Source: CAWGCE01 sp964480915 (GTDB taxonomy: Bacteria > Planctomycetota > Planctomycetia > Pirellulales > Pirellulaceae). Taken from it: 64,000 nt of DNA. The notes beneath the pieces were generated by a model. That model ran no database searches. It was not told where the DNA came from and saw only the letters and a program-made list of their open reading frames with translations. Below are positions 22,226 through 31,569 of the stretch, in pieces (position 1 is the stretch's first letter; each line of letters starts with the position of its first letter). The stretch spans positions 56,801 through 120,800 of the forward strand of contig CAYZRS010000010.1 of NCBI GenBank assembly GCA_964480915.1, written 5' to 3'. The translations under genes and the position numbers were made by a program.

Positions 22226-23602
22226 ATGAGCAATTTTCGACAAAAAACCGTTCTCTTCGCGGTGGTTACCGCTGGCCTTCTTTCCTGGCAAGGAATCTCC
22301 ACAGCCCAGGAAATGCATGACCTCCGGGACAGCCGCACCGCCAACGACATGGTCGCCGTCCAAGTCACCGTCGCGACTCAAGGCATCGTCGAAGGTGCCA
22401 AGCTGAAAGACGAAAAGAAGGTCGAAATGTCGGTGAGGGGCCAGCTGGCTTATCACGAAAAGCTCGTCACGACCGGAGCCGATCAAGTCGCCGTGCGGAA
22501 TTACTCGAAAGCGACCGCTCAGATGGTCGTTGGCCAACACGCCGAAACCAATTCGCTCGACGCCCAGCGCAACGTCGTCGTCGCTTCCACTCGAGACAAC
22601 GCCCGAATTTATTCGCCAGTGGCCCCACTCACCCGCCAAGAGTTTGACTTGCTGAACGCGCCGGCCTGCAGCTTGGCTGCCTATGGCTTGCTACCGACAA
22701 AGCCAGTGGCGATCGGCAGCACTTGGCGTCCTACATCCGATCAATTGGCGGCCGTGCTGCGACTGGAACATGTGGGCGTTAATCAAGCACAGATGAAATT
22801 GGTTGAGGTGGCTCGCGGCCTGGCCCGCATGCAGCTCACCGGCAGTGTGAAGGGGTCGGTCGATGGAGCGACAACCAACATGCTCGTCACTGGTGATATC
22901 CGTTACGACCTCCGCTGGAAACACCTGACTTGGGTCCAGTTGAGCATCCAAGAGAATCGCGGCGAAGGACCGATTAGCATCCCTTACGTGGCTCGAGCCG
23001 ACGTCCGCATGCTGATCGCGCCAATCGAAGGCGATTCGGACATCTCTGCCGTACCGCCTGCGATCGCTCGAGAAAATCCCAATCAATCAGAAATGCTGCG
23101 GTACGCTTCGGAATCGATCGGCTTTGAATTGCTGCACAACAGCAATTGGCACCTGACGGGAGAGCAGGGCCGCCGAGCCACATTCCGTTTGATCGATAAG
23201 GACAAGATCGTCGCACAGTGCAACATCTCGCGGCTGACGACCATGCCGACCGGCAAGCAACTTTCGCTGGAAGAATTCCAAGGCGATATTCGCAAGGCGC
23301 TGGGCGAGCAGTTTGGCGAGTTCGAATCGGCCAAGAAGACGCCCAGCAAGGCGGGGGGGCAGACGCTACGAGTGTCCGCTCGCGGCCTCGTCTCCGAAAT
23401 CCCGATCCGTTGGATTTACTACCATGTCACCGACGCGAACGGCGAACGGGCCGCCTACGTCTTTACGCTCTCAGACGACCTGACAGAGAAATTTGCAGGA
23501 CGAGATCAGCTGATGGTAGACAGCGTCCAATTCGTCGCCATGCAAACACCGAGCGAGCAGCCAGCAGCGGAAACGGCGGCGACGCCTCCGTCGAGACGAT
23601 AA
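22226..23602 (+). CDS. Secreted protein of unknown function
   Basis: The product is 458 residues with an N-terminal signal peptide (hydrophobic core ending near STAQE, residue 28). There are no further membrane segments. The first half looks like a beta-rich domain with repeated TV/QV strands and no recognised motif. The last third (from about residue 295, beginning FELLHNSNWHLT) has the pattern of the small PsbP/Mog1-like or LpqN-like fold, but this is a fold guess only. There is no clear SD before the ATG, as is common in planctomycetes. It is convergent with the next gene, also secreted and unknown. Confidence 0.8.
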   Translation: MSNFRQKTVLFAVVTAGLLSWQGISTAQEMHDLRDSRTANDMVAVQVTVATQGIVEGAKLKDEKKVEMSVRGQLAYHEKLVTTGADQVAVRNYSKATAQMVVGQHAETNSLDAQRNVVVASTRDNARIYSPVAPLTRQEFDLLNAPACSLAAYGLLPTKPVAIGSTWRPTSDQLAAVLRLEHVGVNQAQMKLVEVARGLARMQLTGSVKGSVDGATTNMLVTGDIRYDLRWKHLTWVQLSIQENRGEGPISIPYVARADVRMLIAPIEGDSDISAVPPAIARENPNQSEMLRYASESIGFELLHNSNWHLTGEQGRRATFRLIDKDKIVAQCNISRLTTMPTGKQLSLEEFQGDIRKALGEQFGEFESAKKTPSKAGGQTLRVSARGLVSEIPIRWIYYHVTDANGERAAYVFTLSDDLTEKFAGRDQLMVDSVQFVAMQTPSEQPAAETAATPPSRR

Positions 23603-23676
23603 AAGAACGGGCCCACAGCGATCAGCAAGGGTCGCCGCCCATCCGGCTGAGCCACCCGGCCAAGTTCAAGATCGCC

Positions 23677-24657
23677 TTAGGGCCGGTAGACCCACGCATG
23701 GTCGACGTCCGATTCGACGTCGTACATCTGTAAGATCTTGGGATCCGGCGTGCCATTATGGAGTGGCAATCCGTACCGGAATTCATCGCCGTTTTCACCC
23801 ACGGCATCGCCCGGTCGATAAAAATTCAGCTTGAGCGTTCGGAAAGCATATTTGCGGCCAGCACCAAAAGTTGTCTCTTCGGATGCGGTATCTTCAAACC
23901 GATAGGCGTTCGTCAGCCCCTGCACGTAGACGCTGAAAAAGTCGGTGCGACGTTCGATGTTGTCCCAAGTCGCAACGCCCCAATACTCGCGGCCGATCGA
24001 TTCACCGGTCGTTGTGATAGGCACTTGGGTGATCGAAATCGAATCGTAAAGCTTCACTCGCGGATCACGAATTTCGATGCGGTGGATTTTGGCCAAGACT
24101 TCCGGCAAGACGTGGTCGGCATATTCCTTGTCGTATTCATGCGCCCGCAATGCGAAGATCGGCATGAATCGCAAGTCCTTCTTGTCGGACTGGAGCACGA
24201 ACCGGTCATGTCCGAATTCGTCTTTCTCGGCGACCGGCTTCAGACTGCCGCCTGTATTGCGAATCCGATACAGGAGGTACCAAATACGACGCGCTTTCGC
24301 CGTACCGTCACCACTAGGGATGGGCACGGTCAACATCCTCATCGGTTTGAAAGCAAATTCCAGCTGCCACACAGGGCGACGGAACGTCGTGCTGCCGGCC
24401 AGCCCCGAAAGCGTCTCGCTCGATGCGGCGAAATGGGGCTCCCACGCCGGAGCAATTCGGGACACCTCCGCAAAATCGACCGGGCCCGTGGCCGTGTCCA
24501 TTTCCGAAGGCTCGGCCGGGATCACCTTCAAAACACCAGGAGCCAACTGCGGCATCGGCAATTGTGCCTCTGCTGTCGCACTCAGCGCGAGGAGGAGGCC
24601 GGCTATCAGACACCCAAGCTGGGCTGTGAATTTCGCGAGAGAAGGGTAACCGTTCAT
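23677..24657 (-). CDS. Secreted protein of unknown function
   Basis: The product is 326 residues from the ATG at 24657 (MNGYPSLAKF), chosen because a clean signal peptide begins there and the longer frame would put 31 charged residues before it. The cleavage site is likely ATAEA-Q, near residue 32. The mature part contains WYLLYRIRNTGG and DPRVKLYDSISITQVPI, typical of a beta-sandwich, and it ends WVYRP. I recognise no family. It may work in the periplasm or cell envelope. Confidence 0.75.
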   Translation of the reverse strand: MNGYPSLAKFTAQLGCLIAGLLLALSATAEAQLPMPQLAPGVLKVIPAEPSEMDTATGPVDFAEVSRIAPAWEPHFAASSETLSGLAGSTTFRRPVWQLEFAFKPMRMLTVPIPSGDGTAKARRIWYLLYRIRNTGGSLKPVAEKDEFGHDRFVLQSDKKDLRFMPIFALRAHEYDKEYADHVLPEVLAKIHRIEIRDPRVKLYDSISITQVPITTTGESIGREYWGVATWDNIERRTDFFSVYVQGLTNAYRFEDTASEETTFGAGRKYAFRTLKLNFYRPGDAVGENGDEFRYGLPLHNGTPDPKILQMYDVESDVDHAWVYRP

Positions 24658-24831
24658 CAAGAAACAACCTGTTTGATTTGGGGGCCGGAGACTCTTACCG
24701 GCTCGATTGACGTAGTTCTTATTGTAGTTGCCCGACTTTCCCCGAGCCAATCAAACCGGCAGATCGGCCCGTTTCCGCCGCTCGTCCTGACCGGCCGCCG
24801 CCTCACAATCGGCACAATCCCCGCTTGAGCC

Positions 24832-24860
24832 TTGCTGTCCAGCCGGAGGATTTGTAGACT
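24832..24860 (+). promoter_or_regulatory. Putative promoter of rpmA
   Basis: TTGCTG and TAGACT are separated by 17 bp, and the -10 ends 41 nt upstream of the rpmA start codon. Position is good and the hexamers are moderate. It suggests rpmA is transcribed alone. Confidence 0.4.
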
Positions 24861-24901
24861 GATGGGTCTCGAAAGTCTGAAATCCAGCGAGGTATATACT
24901 C

Positions 24902-25162
24902 ATGGCTCATAAAAAAGGGCAGGGCTCTAGCCGCAACGGTCGTGATTCCAACGGCCAAAGGCGGGGCGTCAAAAAATACGGGGGCGAAGTCGTCCAACCC
25001 GGGAACATCATCGTTCGACAGGTGGGCAATCGCTTTCATCCTGGCGCGAACGTAGGTCAGGGCAAAGACTACACACTGTTTGCGCTTAAAGAAGGCAAGG
25101 TTGTCTTCGATCGTAAGGGGCGACGGGTCAATGTAGAAGTCACGGACGCTGCCGCCAGCTAG
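24902..25162 (+). CDS. rpmA: 50S ribosomal protein L27
   Basis: The 86-residue protein begins MAHKKGQGSSRNGRDSNGQRRGVK-type sequence, which reaches the peptidyl-transferase centre, and continues with the L27 core (VVQPGNIIVRQVGNRFHPG, KDYTLFALKEG.V.F). There is no N-terminal extension of the Firmicutes cleaved type. Unusually, rplU (L21), its almost universal neighbour, is not upstream, so rpmA stands alone with its own terminator. The start has GAGG nine bases upstream. Confidence 0.98.
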   Translation: MAHKKGQGSSRNGRDSNGQRRGVKKYGGEVVQPGNIIVRQVGNRFHPGANVGQGKDYTLFALKEGKVVFDRKGRRVNVEVTDAAAS

Positions 25163-25188
25163 GCCAGTGCCGCCAAGATCAACGAAAA

Positions 25189-25217
25189 AGCCTGCGACTT
25201 CTCGCAGGCTTTTTTTG
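25189..25217 (+). terminator. Intrinsic terminator of rpmA
   Basis: A perfect 9-bp stem (AGCCTGCGA / TCGCAGGCT) with a CTTC tetraloop is followed by an uninterrupted run of T. It lies 26 nt past the rpmA stop. Confidence 0.95.
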
Positions 25218-25256
25218 TGTCGATTGGTTCTGTGTCCGTAGCCATCTGTCGGTCGA

Positions 25257-26030
25257 CTAACCGGCAGAGGGCGAGGTGTGCAACGTCGCTTCGGGTGATT
25301 TCGATTCCATCCCGGTCGTCCTGCGATTCGCCTCGGCAACGATTTGCATCGCTGCGGTCAGCTGGTTCGCGTTGAAGTACATCTCGCGAGTACCATTCAG
25401 GTGCTGAATCTTGACCTTGTTGGCCATTTCTTGCCAACTGAGATTGTCGGTCAGGTGCCAAGCGGCCGCCTGAGCGGCAGTCTGATCAATCTGTCCGCGA
25501 CCGAGCATCTGCAAGACGGCGGTCACCTTCGGATCGCTACTGAGGGTCTCCACCGGTACCAGATCGTATTCAATGCGTGGCTTGGGATCGTCCTTGCCAT
25601 GTTCTAGGCAGACACATGGGACGCGAAATTTGCCGACGGCACCCGGTTCCACGTTGAAGGCACCGCCACCACCGCCGCCACCGCCAAATCCGCCACCGCC
25701 GCCGCCACCAAGTCCACCACCACCGACGCCTTGGTTACCACCACCACCGCCGCCGCCAAAACCACCACCGCCACCGCCAACCCTACCGCCACCGCCGCCG
25801 CCGAATTGGGCCAGCACGGGAACGCCGGCAAAGACCTCAGGTAGGTCGATGCTGAGTGGTCCATCCGTCTTGTTCGTGATGAAAATCGTGGCGCGTGTCG
25901 AATCCTTGGGGATGAACTTCACCTCGACTTGCCCCGCCTCTTTCGCGGCAAACAGGTCAACAGATTGAGCAGACACATGGGTGGCAAACATCAGAGCCAG
26001 AGCCAACATGAGCGAAGGGCCAATACGCAT
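25257..26030 (-). CDS. Secreted protein with a long glycine-rich region
   Basis: The product is 257 residues from the ATG at 26030, which has GAGG six bases upstream (a TTG start at 26042 is possible but weaker). A signal peptide ends near HVSA-Q. A short beta-rich domain (VEVKFIPKDSTRATIFITNKT) is followed by a roughly 55-residue glycine-rich stretch of G-runs broken by R, V, F, N and L (DNA about 25655-25810), then a C-terminal domain with CVCLEHGKDDPKPRIEY. No catalytic motif is recognised. The middle is low-complexity and probably a flexible linker. Confidence 0.75.
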   Translation of the reverse strand: MRIGPSLMLALALMFATHVSAQSVDLFAAKEAGQVEVKFIPKDSTRATIFITNKTDGPLSIDLPEVFAGVPVLAQFGGGGGGRVGGGGGGFGGGGGGGNQGVGGGGLGGGGGGGFGGGGGGGGAFNVEPGAVGKFRVPCVCLEHGKDDPKPRIEYDLVPVETLSSDPKVTAVLQMLGRGQIDQTAAQAAAWHLTDNLSWQEMANKVKIQHLNGTREMYFNANQLTAAMQIVAEANRRTTGMESKSPEATLHTSPSAG

Positions 26031-26217
26031 TGGGGGCCTCAATAAATAAAGGGGACCATGTGAATGGTAAGGAAACCGACCGGCGAACGGACGAGTTCAT
26101 TCAAAACCAGCCTCTAGCCTAGTTTGGCTGGCACCAAAATTCAAAAAACTAGCTTCGATCGGCCGCAATGCGGGCTCGCGACCGCTCTGGCCAGTCCGAT
26201 CGATCCGATTATGCACG

Positions 26218-26253
26218 AAAAAGGGCCGGCTCGCCCTGAGGACGAACCGGCCC
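26218..26253 (-). terminator. Intrinsic terminator of hppA
   Basis: An 11-bp stem (GGGCCGGTTCG / CGAGCCGGCCC, one G-U pair) with a 9-nt loop is followed by TTTTT on the minus strand. It starts about 33 nt past the hppA stop. Confidence 0.9.
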
Positions 26254-26285
26254 AGTATTTTGACCAAGGAAACCTTCCTTAGCGA

Positions 26286-28625
26286 CTATTTATTAAAGGC
26301 AATGCCCAAGAATGCCTGAATCTTCGGGGCATACATGACCACAACAGGCGTGAACACGACGCTGACCATCGTCATCAGCTTGATGAGAATGTTCAGCGAA
26401 GGACCACTCGTATCCTTACAAGGATCGCCCACCGTGTCGCCAATGACGCCGGCCTTATGAGCTTCCGAGCCCTTACCGCCGTGGTCGCCATCCCCTTTTT
26501 CGATCAGCTTCTTCGCATTATCCCAAGCACCACCCGCGTTGTTGAGCATCGTGGCGAGCAAGAATCCGCAGACCAAACCGCCTGCCAACAGACCCATGAC
26601 ACCTGCCACACCCAACACCAAACCGGTAACGACGGGGACGATAATCGCCAACACCGACGGGACGATCATCTCACGCTGAGCTCCCGCGGTCGAAATCGCC
26701 ACGCACTTCGCGTATTCAGGCGTTCCCGATCCGTCCATGATGCCAGGAATCTCGCGGAACTGGCGGCGAACTTCTTCGACCATCGAGCCGGCGGCGCGAC
26801 CGACAGCTTTCATCGTCATGGCACAGAAGACAAACGCCATCATGCCACCGACGAACATGCCGCAGAGCAGTAGCGGATTCATGATGTCCATTTGGTAGGC
26901 GTCAATGATGGTCGCCAACGCATTGTCCGAGCCTTCAATGGCGGTGGCCAATTCTGCAAACGACTCATCCTTCTCGGCCAACTTCGGCACCCACAGTTTG
27001 ATCTCTTCGATGTACGAAGCGAGCAATGCGAGTGCTGTCAAAGCGGCCGAGCCGATGGCGAAACCTTTACCGGTTGCCGCCGTGGTGTTACCCAAAGAAT
27101 CCAACGCGTCGGTGCGCTCACGAACGATCGGTTCGAGTCCCGCCATTTCGGCGTTACCACCCGCATTGTCGGCGATCGGGCCGTAAGCGTCCGTCGCCAA
27201 GGTAATGCCGAGCGTCGACAACATGCCAACCGCGGCGAAGCCAATACCGTAAAGACCCATGCCAAAGCCGCCTTCGCCGAAGCCTCCAGCAAACGCAAAT
27301 GCACAGATGATCCCAATCACGATCGTGACGACTGGGATGCCGGCCGAGTACATACCCGTCGCCAAACCGTCGATGATCGTTGTCGCAGGGCCCATCTTGG
27401 CCTGCTCGGCGATGCCTTTCGTCGGGGCATATTCGTCCGAAGTATAGTATTCGGTCGCTTGCCCAATGATGACACCGGCCACAAGTCCCGACACGACCGA
27501 CATCACAATGCCGAATGAGATCATGCCGAGCGGCCACCACATCAGGACCAAAGCCAATACGATGAGGGCGGAACTTCCCAATGTGCCGACCAATAGTGCA
27601 GTCAGCAGGTTCTTTTGCGAAGCACCCTCGCGGCACTTCACGAGGAAGATTCCAACGATGGAAAGCAAAATGCCGATACCGGCGACCACCATCGGTGCGG
27701 TTACGAGGTTGATGGCTTCCGTTCGAGCCGTTGCCATGGCATCCGCGTCGGCCCCAGCGTGGCTCAATTTGTGCACACCCACAGAAGCGCCCAGTGCCGC
27801 CGTGGCCAAGATGGAGCCGCAATACGACTCGTAAAGGTCAGCACCCATACCGGCGACGTCACCCACGTTGTCACCCACGTTATCAGCGATTGTCGCTGGG
27901 TTGCGGGGATCATCTTCCGGAATGTCTGCTTCAACCTTACCGACCAAGTCAGCACCCACATCGGCCGCCTTGGTGTAGATACCACCACCGACGCGAGCAA
28001 ACAGAGCCTGCGTCGATGCCCCCATGCCGAAGGTGATCATCGTCGTGGTGATGTGAACGAGCTTTTCTTTTAAGTCGCATCCGGCAGGAACCAGTTCCAT
28101 GCCCATGAACTGGAAACCGTTTTCCATGTGCTCAGGGGAGTAAACGAACTTATCCAGGATCCAGTACCAGACGCAGATGTCGAGCAAACCAAAACCGACC
28201 ACGACCAGTCCCATCACGGCACCGGCACGGAAAGCGACTTGCAAGCCACGATTTAATCCTTCACTACAGCCTTGAGCCGTTCGCGAAGAAGCGGCCGTCG
28301 CCGTTCGCATGCCGATGTAACCACAAAGACCTGAGAAGAATCCACCCGTTAAGAACGCGATCGGTACAAACGGGTTTTGGATGCCGGCTTTCGCAAGCAA
28401 GAACAAGATCACCAGCAGCACGACGAAAACCATCGTGACTGCCGCGTACTGACGACGAAGGTAGGCCATCGCACCATCGGTCACGTGACCCGCAATTTCC
28501 TGCATCCGGTCATTACCGGGGTCGGCAGCGAGTACTTTCTTGTAAAAGACAACTGCCATGATAAGCGCAAGCACTGCAGCTGCAGGTGCGATCCACCATA
28601 ACGGGTTGATCACCGACAATTCCAT
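26286..28625 (-). CDS. hppA: Membrane-bound ion-translocating inorganic pyrophosphatase
   Basis: The 779-residue integral membrane enzyme couples pyrophosphate hydrolysis to H+ or Na+ export. About 16 hydrophobic segments are visible. The catalytic loop is intact: DVGADLVGKVE, then DDPRNPATIADNVGDNVGD with its Asp cluster, and the C-terminal GDTVGDPCKDTSGPSLN. The segment GNTTAATGKGFAIG has Ala and Gly where K+-independent enzymes have Lys and Thr, so this is the K+-dependent type; whether it pumps H+ or Na+ cannot be read safely. The ATG at 28625, six bases after AGGAG, is preferred to an overlapping GTG at 28628. It is a single-gene unit. Confidence 0.96.
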   Translation of the reverse strand: MELSVINPLWWIAPAAAVLALIMAVVFYKKVLAADPGNDRMQEIAGHVTDGAMAYLRRQYAAVTMVFVVLLVILFLLAKAGIQNPFVPIAFLTGGFFSGLCGYIGMRTATAASSRTAQGCSEGLNRGLQVAFRAGAVMGLVVVGFGLLDICVWYWILDKFVYSPEHMENGFQFMGMELVPAGCDLKEKLVHITTTMITFGMGASTQALFARVGGGIYTKAADVGADLVGKVEADIPEDDPRNPATIADNVGDNVGDVAGMGADLYESYCGSILATAALGASVGVHKLSHAGADADAMATARTEAINLVTAPMVVAGIGILLSIVGIFLVKCREGASQKNLLTALLVGTLGSSALIVLALVLMWWPLGMISFGIVMSVVSGLVAGVIIGQATEYYTSDEYAPTKGIAEQAKMGPATTIIDGLATGMYSAGIPVVTIVIGIICAFAFAGGFGEGGFGMGLYGIGFAAVGMLSTLGITLATDAYGPIADNAGGNAEMAGLEPIVRERTDALDSLGNTTAATGKGFAIGSAALTALALLASYIEEIKLWVPKLAEKDESFAELATAIEGSDNALATIIDAYQMDIMNPLLLCGMFVGGMMAFVFCAMTMKAVGRAAGSMVEEVRRQFREIPGIMDGSGTPEYAKCVAISTAGAQREMIVPSVLAIIVPVVTGLVLGVAGVMGLLAGGLVCGFLLATMLNNAGGAWDNAKKLIEKGDGDHGGKGSEAHKAGVIGDTVGDPCKDTSGPSLNILIKLMTMVSVVFTPVVVMYAPKIQAFLGIAFNK

Positions 28626-29059
28626 CACAATCTCCTAGGTAGAAAATTTGTCCATCGTCCTCTTAGTGACGACGATTGTTGATTTGGTCCAGCGCTGGTG
28701 ATTGGCCACTCAGCCGCCGACTCGATTGCATCCCCATCCCCGGGCGATGGCGAGCCTAATCAAGCTTGCAAAACCGCCTTGAAAGAGCCTAATGATGCCC
28801 TTGAAACCAGAATTGAGCAACCGCTATTCGGCTCGCTCGCGAATGCCAAAGCGATTCTTATCTCGGTAACGTCGACCGGACCGATCTGCAAACTTGATGG
28901 GTACGCCCCCTGACCGGCCATTGATCGAAAATGGCCCGCTAAAACAGGTAATATCGGCGCCTTTGCGGGCCAGCAAAGCACGCTCCAGATTTGAGCCTGG
29001 CGACGGACGAATCGAGCGAATTGAGCAAAACGACCACGAAGCAGATACGATCACCGACT
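28626..29059. other. Intergenic region between divergent hppA and the TOPRIM gene
   Basis: About 430 bp expected to hold both promoters. I see no RNA gene, repeat or clear hexamer pair. The last 69 bp could belong to the TOPRIM gene if a TTG at 28991 were the real start. Confidence 0.5.
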
Positions 29060-29749
29060 ATGAAAAGCTTGCCTCCGAAACTCGACGATTGCCGCGAACA
29101 CACCCAGAGCTCCGAACTGTTCATTGTCGAAGGAGATTCGGCCGCTCGTTCGGTCAGCGCTATCCGGTCCAAATCGCTCCAGGCCGTCCTCCCCATGCAG
29201 GGCAAACCGATGAACGCGATGAAGGCGACTCGCCAGCATATCTTGGATCACCCGAAGTATGCCGACGTGCTGGCTGCGCTTGGCATCGATACGAAACCGG
29301 CGACCGAAAACTCCGCAGAGGGGTTCCAGGTCGATCTCGATGCGATTCGGTATGAGCGGATCATCCTACTGTTCGATCCAGATGCCGACGGAATTCACGC
29401 TCGAACATTGATGCACCTGTTTTTCTACCGCTGGCTGCGACCGCTATTGGACGCTGGCCGAGTCCTCGACGCACACCCCCCGCTGTGGCAACTGAGCTCC
29501 GACCAACTCGTCGAACCGATGTACGCGTTCACCAAACCACACTACGACCGCGTCCGGCAGGCGATACAGGCCCAAGACATTGATCCGAAAACGACTCGCT
29601 ACCGTGGATTAGGCAACATCCCGGGCCCCATTTTGAGGCAAATGTGCTTAGACCCCAGCTCGCGCAAAACGACGGCGGTAACGGCCGCGCACGCAGAAGT
29701 GGCCTTAGAGGTATTTGCTCAAATGCGACAATACGGAAATCGGCCGTAG
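29060..29749 (+). CDS. Stand-alone TOPRIM protein related to the C-terminal half of GyrB/ParE
   Basis: The 229-residue protein resembles only the TOPRIM/C-terminal part of type IIA topoisomerase B subunits. The motifs are FIVEGDSAARS at residues 21-31 (catalytic Glu24), LLFDPDADGIHARTL at 103-117 (Asp106, Asp108, Asp110), HPPLW, and TRYRGLGNIPGPIL with DPSSR near the end. The GHKL ATPase and transducer domains (about 400 residues in GyrB) are absent, and no partner topoisomerase gene is nearby. Metal-binding acidic residues are all kept, so it is likely functional rather than decayed. The ATG at 29060 lacks a clear SD; a TTG at 28991 would add 23 residues. Confidence 0.85.
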   Translation: MKSLPPKLDDCREHTQSSELFIVEGDSAARSVSAIRSKSLQAVLPMQGKPMNAMKATRQHILDHPKYADVLAALGIDTKPATENSAEGFQVDLDAIRYERIILLFDPDADGIHARTLMHLFFYRWLRPLLDAGRVLDAHPPLWQLSSDQLVEPMYAFTKPHYDRVRQAIQAQDIDPKTTRYRGLGNIPGPILRQMCLDPSSRKTTAVTAAHAEVALEVFAQMRQYGNRP

Positions 29750-29908
29750 GCAGCCAATCTCTGCCGCACCGTGCCCGATGACGTCGTCGAGTCAATTCCC
29801 GACGATTTGCCCTCGCAGCAGGGCGGCAACGGGAACCGCAACTTTCGCCCGACACCGGGGTTCAAGACATCTGAGACGTCGCATCCAAACCAGGAGATTC
29901 CGTTGGTC

Positions 29909-31351
29909 ATGAACCTTTCCTTCAACCGCCCGACTCGCGGCAGACTGCTGCGAGCAGCTTCACTGCTTTTTTTCCTGGCCAGCGGGCTCGTCGATGCTCA
30001 GGCAGCGGAACGAGCCAACATCATTTTCATGCTCTCGGACGACCAGGCTTGGAACGGGCTCTCCGTCGCGATGCATCCGGAGATCGCAGGTTCCCAAAGC
30101 AAGATTTATCAAACGCCAGCGATCGAACGGCTGGCAGTCCAGGGCATGCGATTTTCCAATGCCTACTCCCCCTCATCCGTCTGCGCGGCGACACGCTGCA
30201 GTTTGCAAACGGGGCTCAGCGCCGCTGCCAATCGTTGGACAAAGGCCGGGCCGTCCATTCGGGCAACCGCTGGTCACCCCTGGATTCCACCACAATCCAT
30301 TCGCAATCTGCCTGCGTCTCGCGTCACCATCGGCGAGCAGTTGCAAGCCGCAGGATACGCGACCGCTCACTACGGCAAGTGGCACCTGCGAGGCGGTGGG
30401 CCCGGCGAGCATGGCTATGACGACCATGATGGCGACACGGGAAATGAGCGCGCCGAACAATTCGCCGATCCCAACCCGGTCGACATCTTTGGTATGGCCG
30501 AACGGGCAGAACGATTCATGCAGCAACAGGTCGCGGCAGACAAACCGTTCTTCATCCAGATGTCGTGGCTGGCACTCCACTCGCCTTGGAATGCTTTGAA
30601 GGCGACTCAGGCCAAGTATCAAAACATGGCCGTTCGCGGCCGAGCCGGTCGCCTGGCCGCGATCACAGAAGATCTCGACACGGGAGTCGGCCGAGTTCTG
30701 GCTGCCGTCGAACGGCTCAACATCGCTGAAAATACCTACGTGATTTACATGTCGGACAACGGCGCCGGCGGAGCAAGCGGGAACGGCCCCTTGAACGGCG
30801 GCAAGGGATCGGTTTGGGAGGGCGGCATTCGCGTCCCGCTGATCATTCGCGGGCCTGGGATCGCGGCCAATTCATGGTGTCACACGCCCGTGGTCGGTTA
30901 CGACTTCTATCCCACGTTTTGCGAATGGGCCCAGATTCCCTCCTCGTCGCTCCCGCCAGAGATCGAAGGGGGTAGCCTCGTCAAACTACTTCAGAACGAA
31001 GGGCAGGGGAGAGTTGCCAGGTCGCGAAAAGAACTCGTTTTCCATTTCCCACACTACCAATCAAGCGACGGCCCCCACTCGGCCATCCGCGTGGACGATC
31101 TCAAACTCATTCGCTTCGACGAAACGGGCAAACGGTCCCTGTTCGATTTGGCAAAAGACCCGGGCGAGCGGCAAGACTTGGCAGCGGCTGAACCAAGGCA
31201 AGTCCAACGTTTGGAAAAACAGTTGAACGAATATCTCCAAACGGTAAAGGCCGATTTGGCAACGCGAAATCCCAACTACGACCCAAACGTCCAGCGAACC
31301 GACAAACGGAGAAATCGAGGCGGACGAAAACGAGCACGACCGGATCAATAA
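29909..31351 (+). CDS. Secreted sulfatase (alkaline-phosphatase superfamily)
   Basis: The 480-residue protein starts with a signal peptide (LLFFLASGLVDAQA). The sulfatase active site is present: metal ligands in FMLSDDQ, the formylglycine motif C92-A-A-T-R96 (CxAxR variant of CxPxR), GKWHL, the SDNG metal ligand motif, and NGGKGSVWEGGIRVPLI. The length is on the short side but complete. It would remove sulfate esters from sulfated polysaccharides in the periplasm, a typical planctomycete trait. The ATG at 29909 or the TTG two codons earlier may be the start; AGGAG lies upstream. The C-terminal tail is basic. Confidence 0.93.
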   Translation: MNLSFNRPTRGRLLRAASLLFFLASGLVDAQAAERANIIFMLSDDQAWNGLSVAMHPEIAGSQSKIYQTPAIERLAVQGMRFSNAYSPSSVCAATRCSLQTGLSAAANRWTKAGPSIRATAGHPWIPPQSIRNLPASRVTIGEQLQAAGYATAHYGKWHLRGGGPGEHGYDDHDGDTGNERAEQFADPNPVDIFGMAERAERFMQQQVAADKPFFIQMSWLALHSPWNALKATQAKYQNMAVRGRAGRLAAITEDLDTGVGRVLAAVERLNIAENTYVIYMSDNGAGGASGNGPLNGGKGSVWEGGIRVPLIIRGPGIAANSWCHTPVVGYDFYPTFCEWAQIPSSSLPPEIEGGSLVKLLQNEGQGRVARSRKELVFHFPHYQSSDGPHSAIRVDDLKLIRFDETGKRSLFDLAKDPGERQDLAAAEPRQVQRLEKQLNEYLQTVKADLATRNPNYDPNVQRTDKRRNRGGRKRARPDQ

Positions 31352-31569
31352 CTCCTTTGGCGATTGGCCGCCGATCGGCCGAATTCCCAACCCTTGCAGC
31401 CCTGATATCCTTCCGCATCTGAAGGGTCAAACCGCTGATTTCTCTGACGCTTTCACCGCAGGGTGAACCTTTCCGGTGACAATTGCGTCTTAGGAAGGTA
31501 GAATAAAGGTAGGCAATACGGACAAATTCCAGTCCGACGGTTTCCCCATCACCTTTCATTGGAGTCAAT

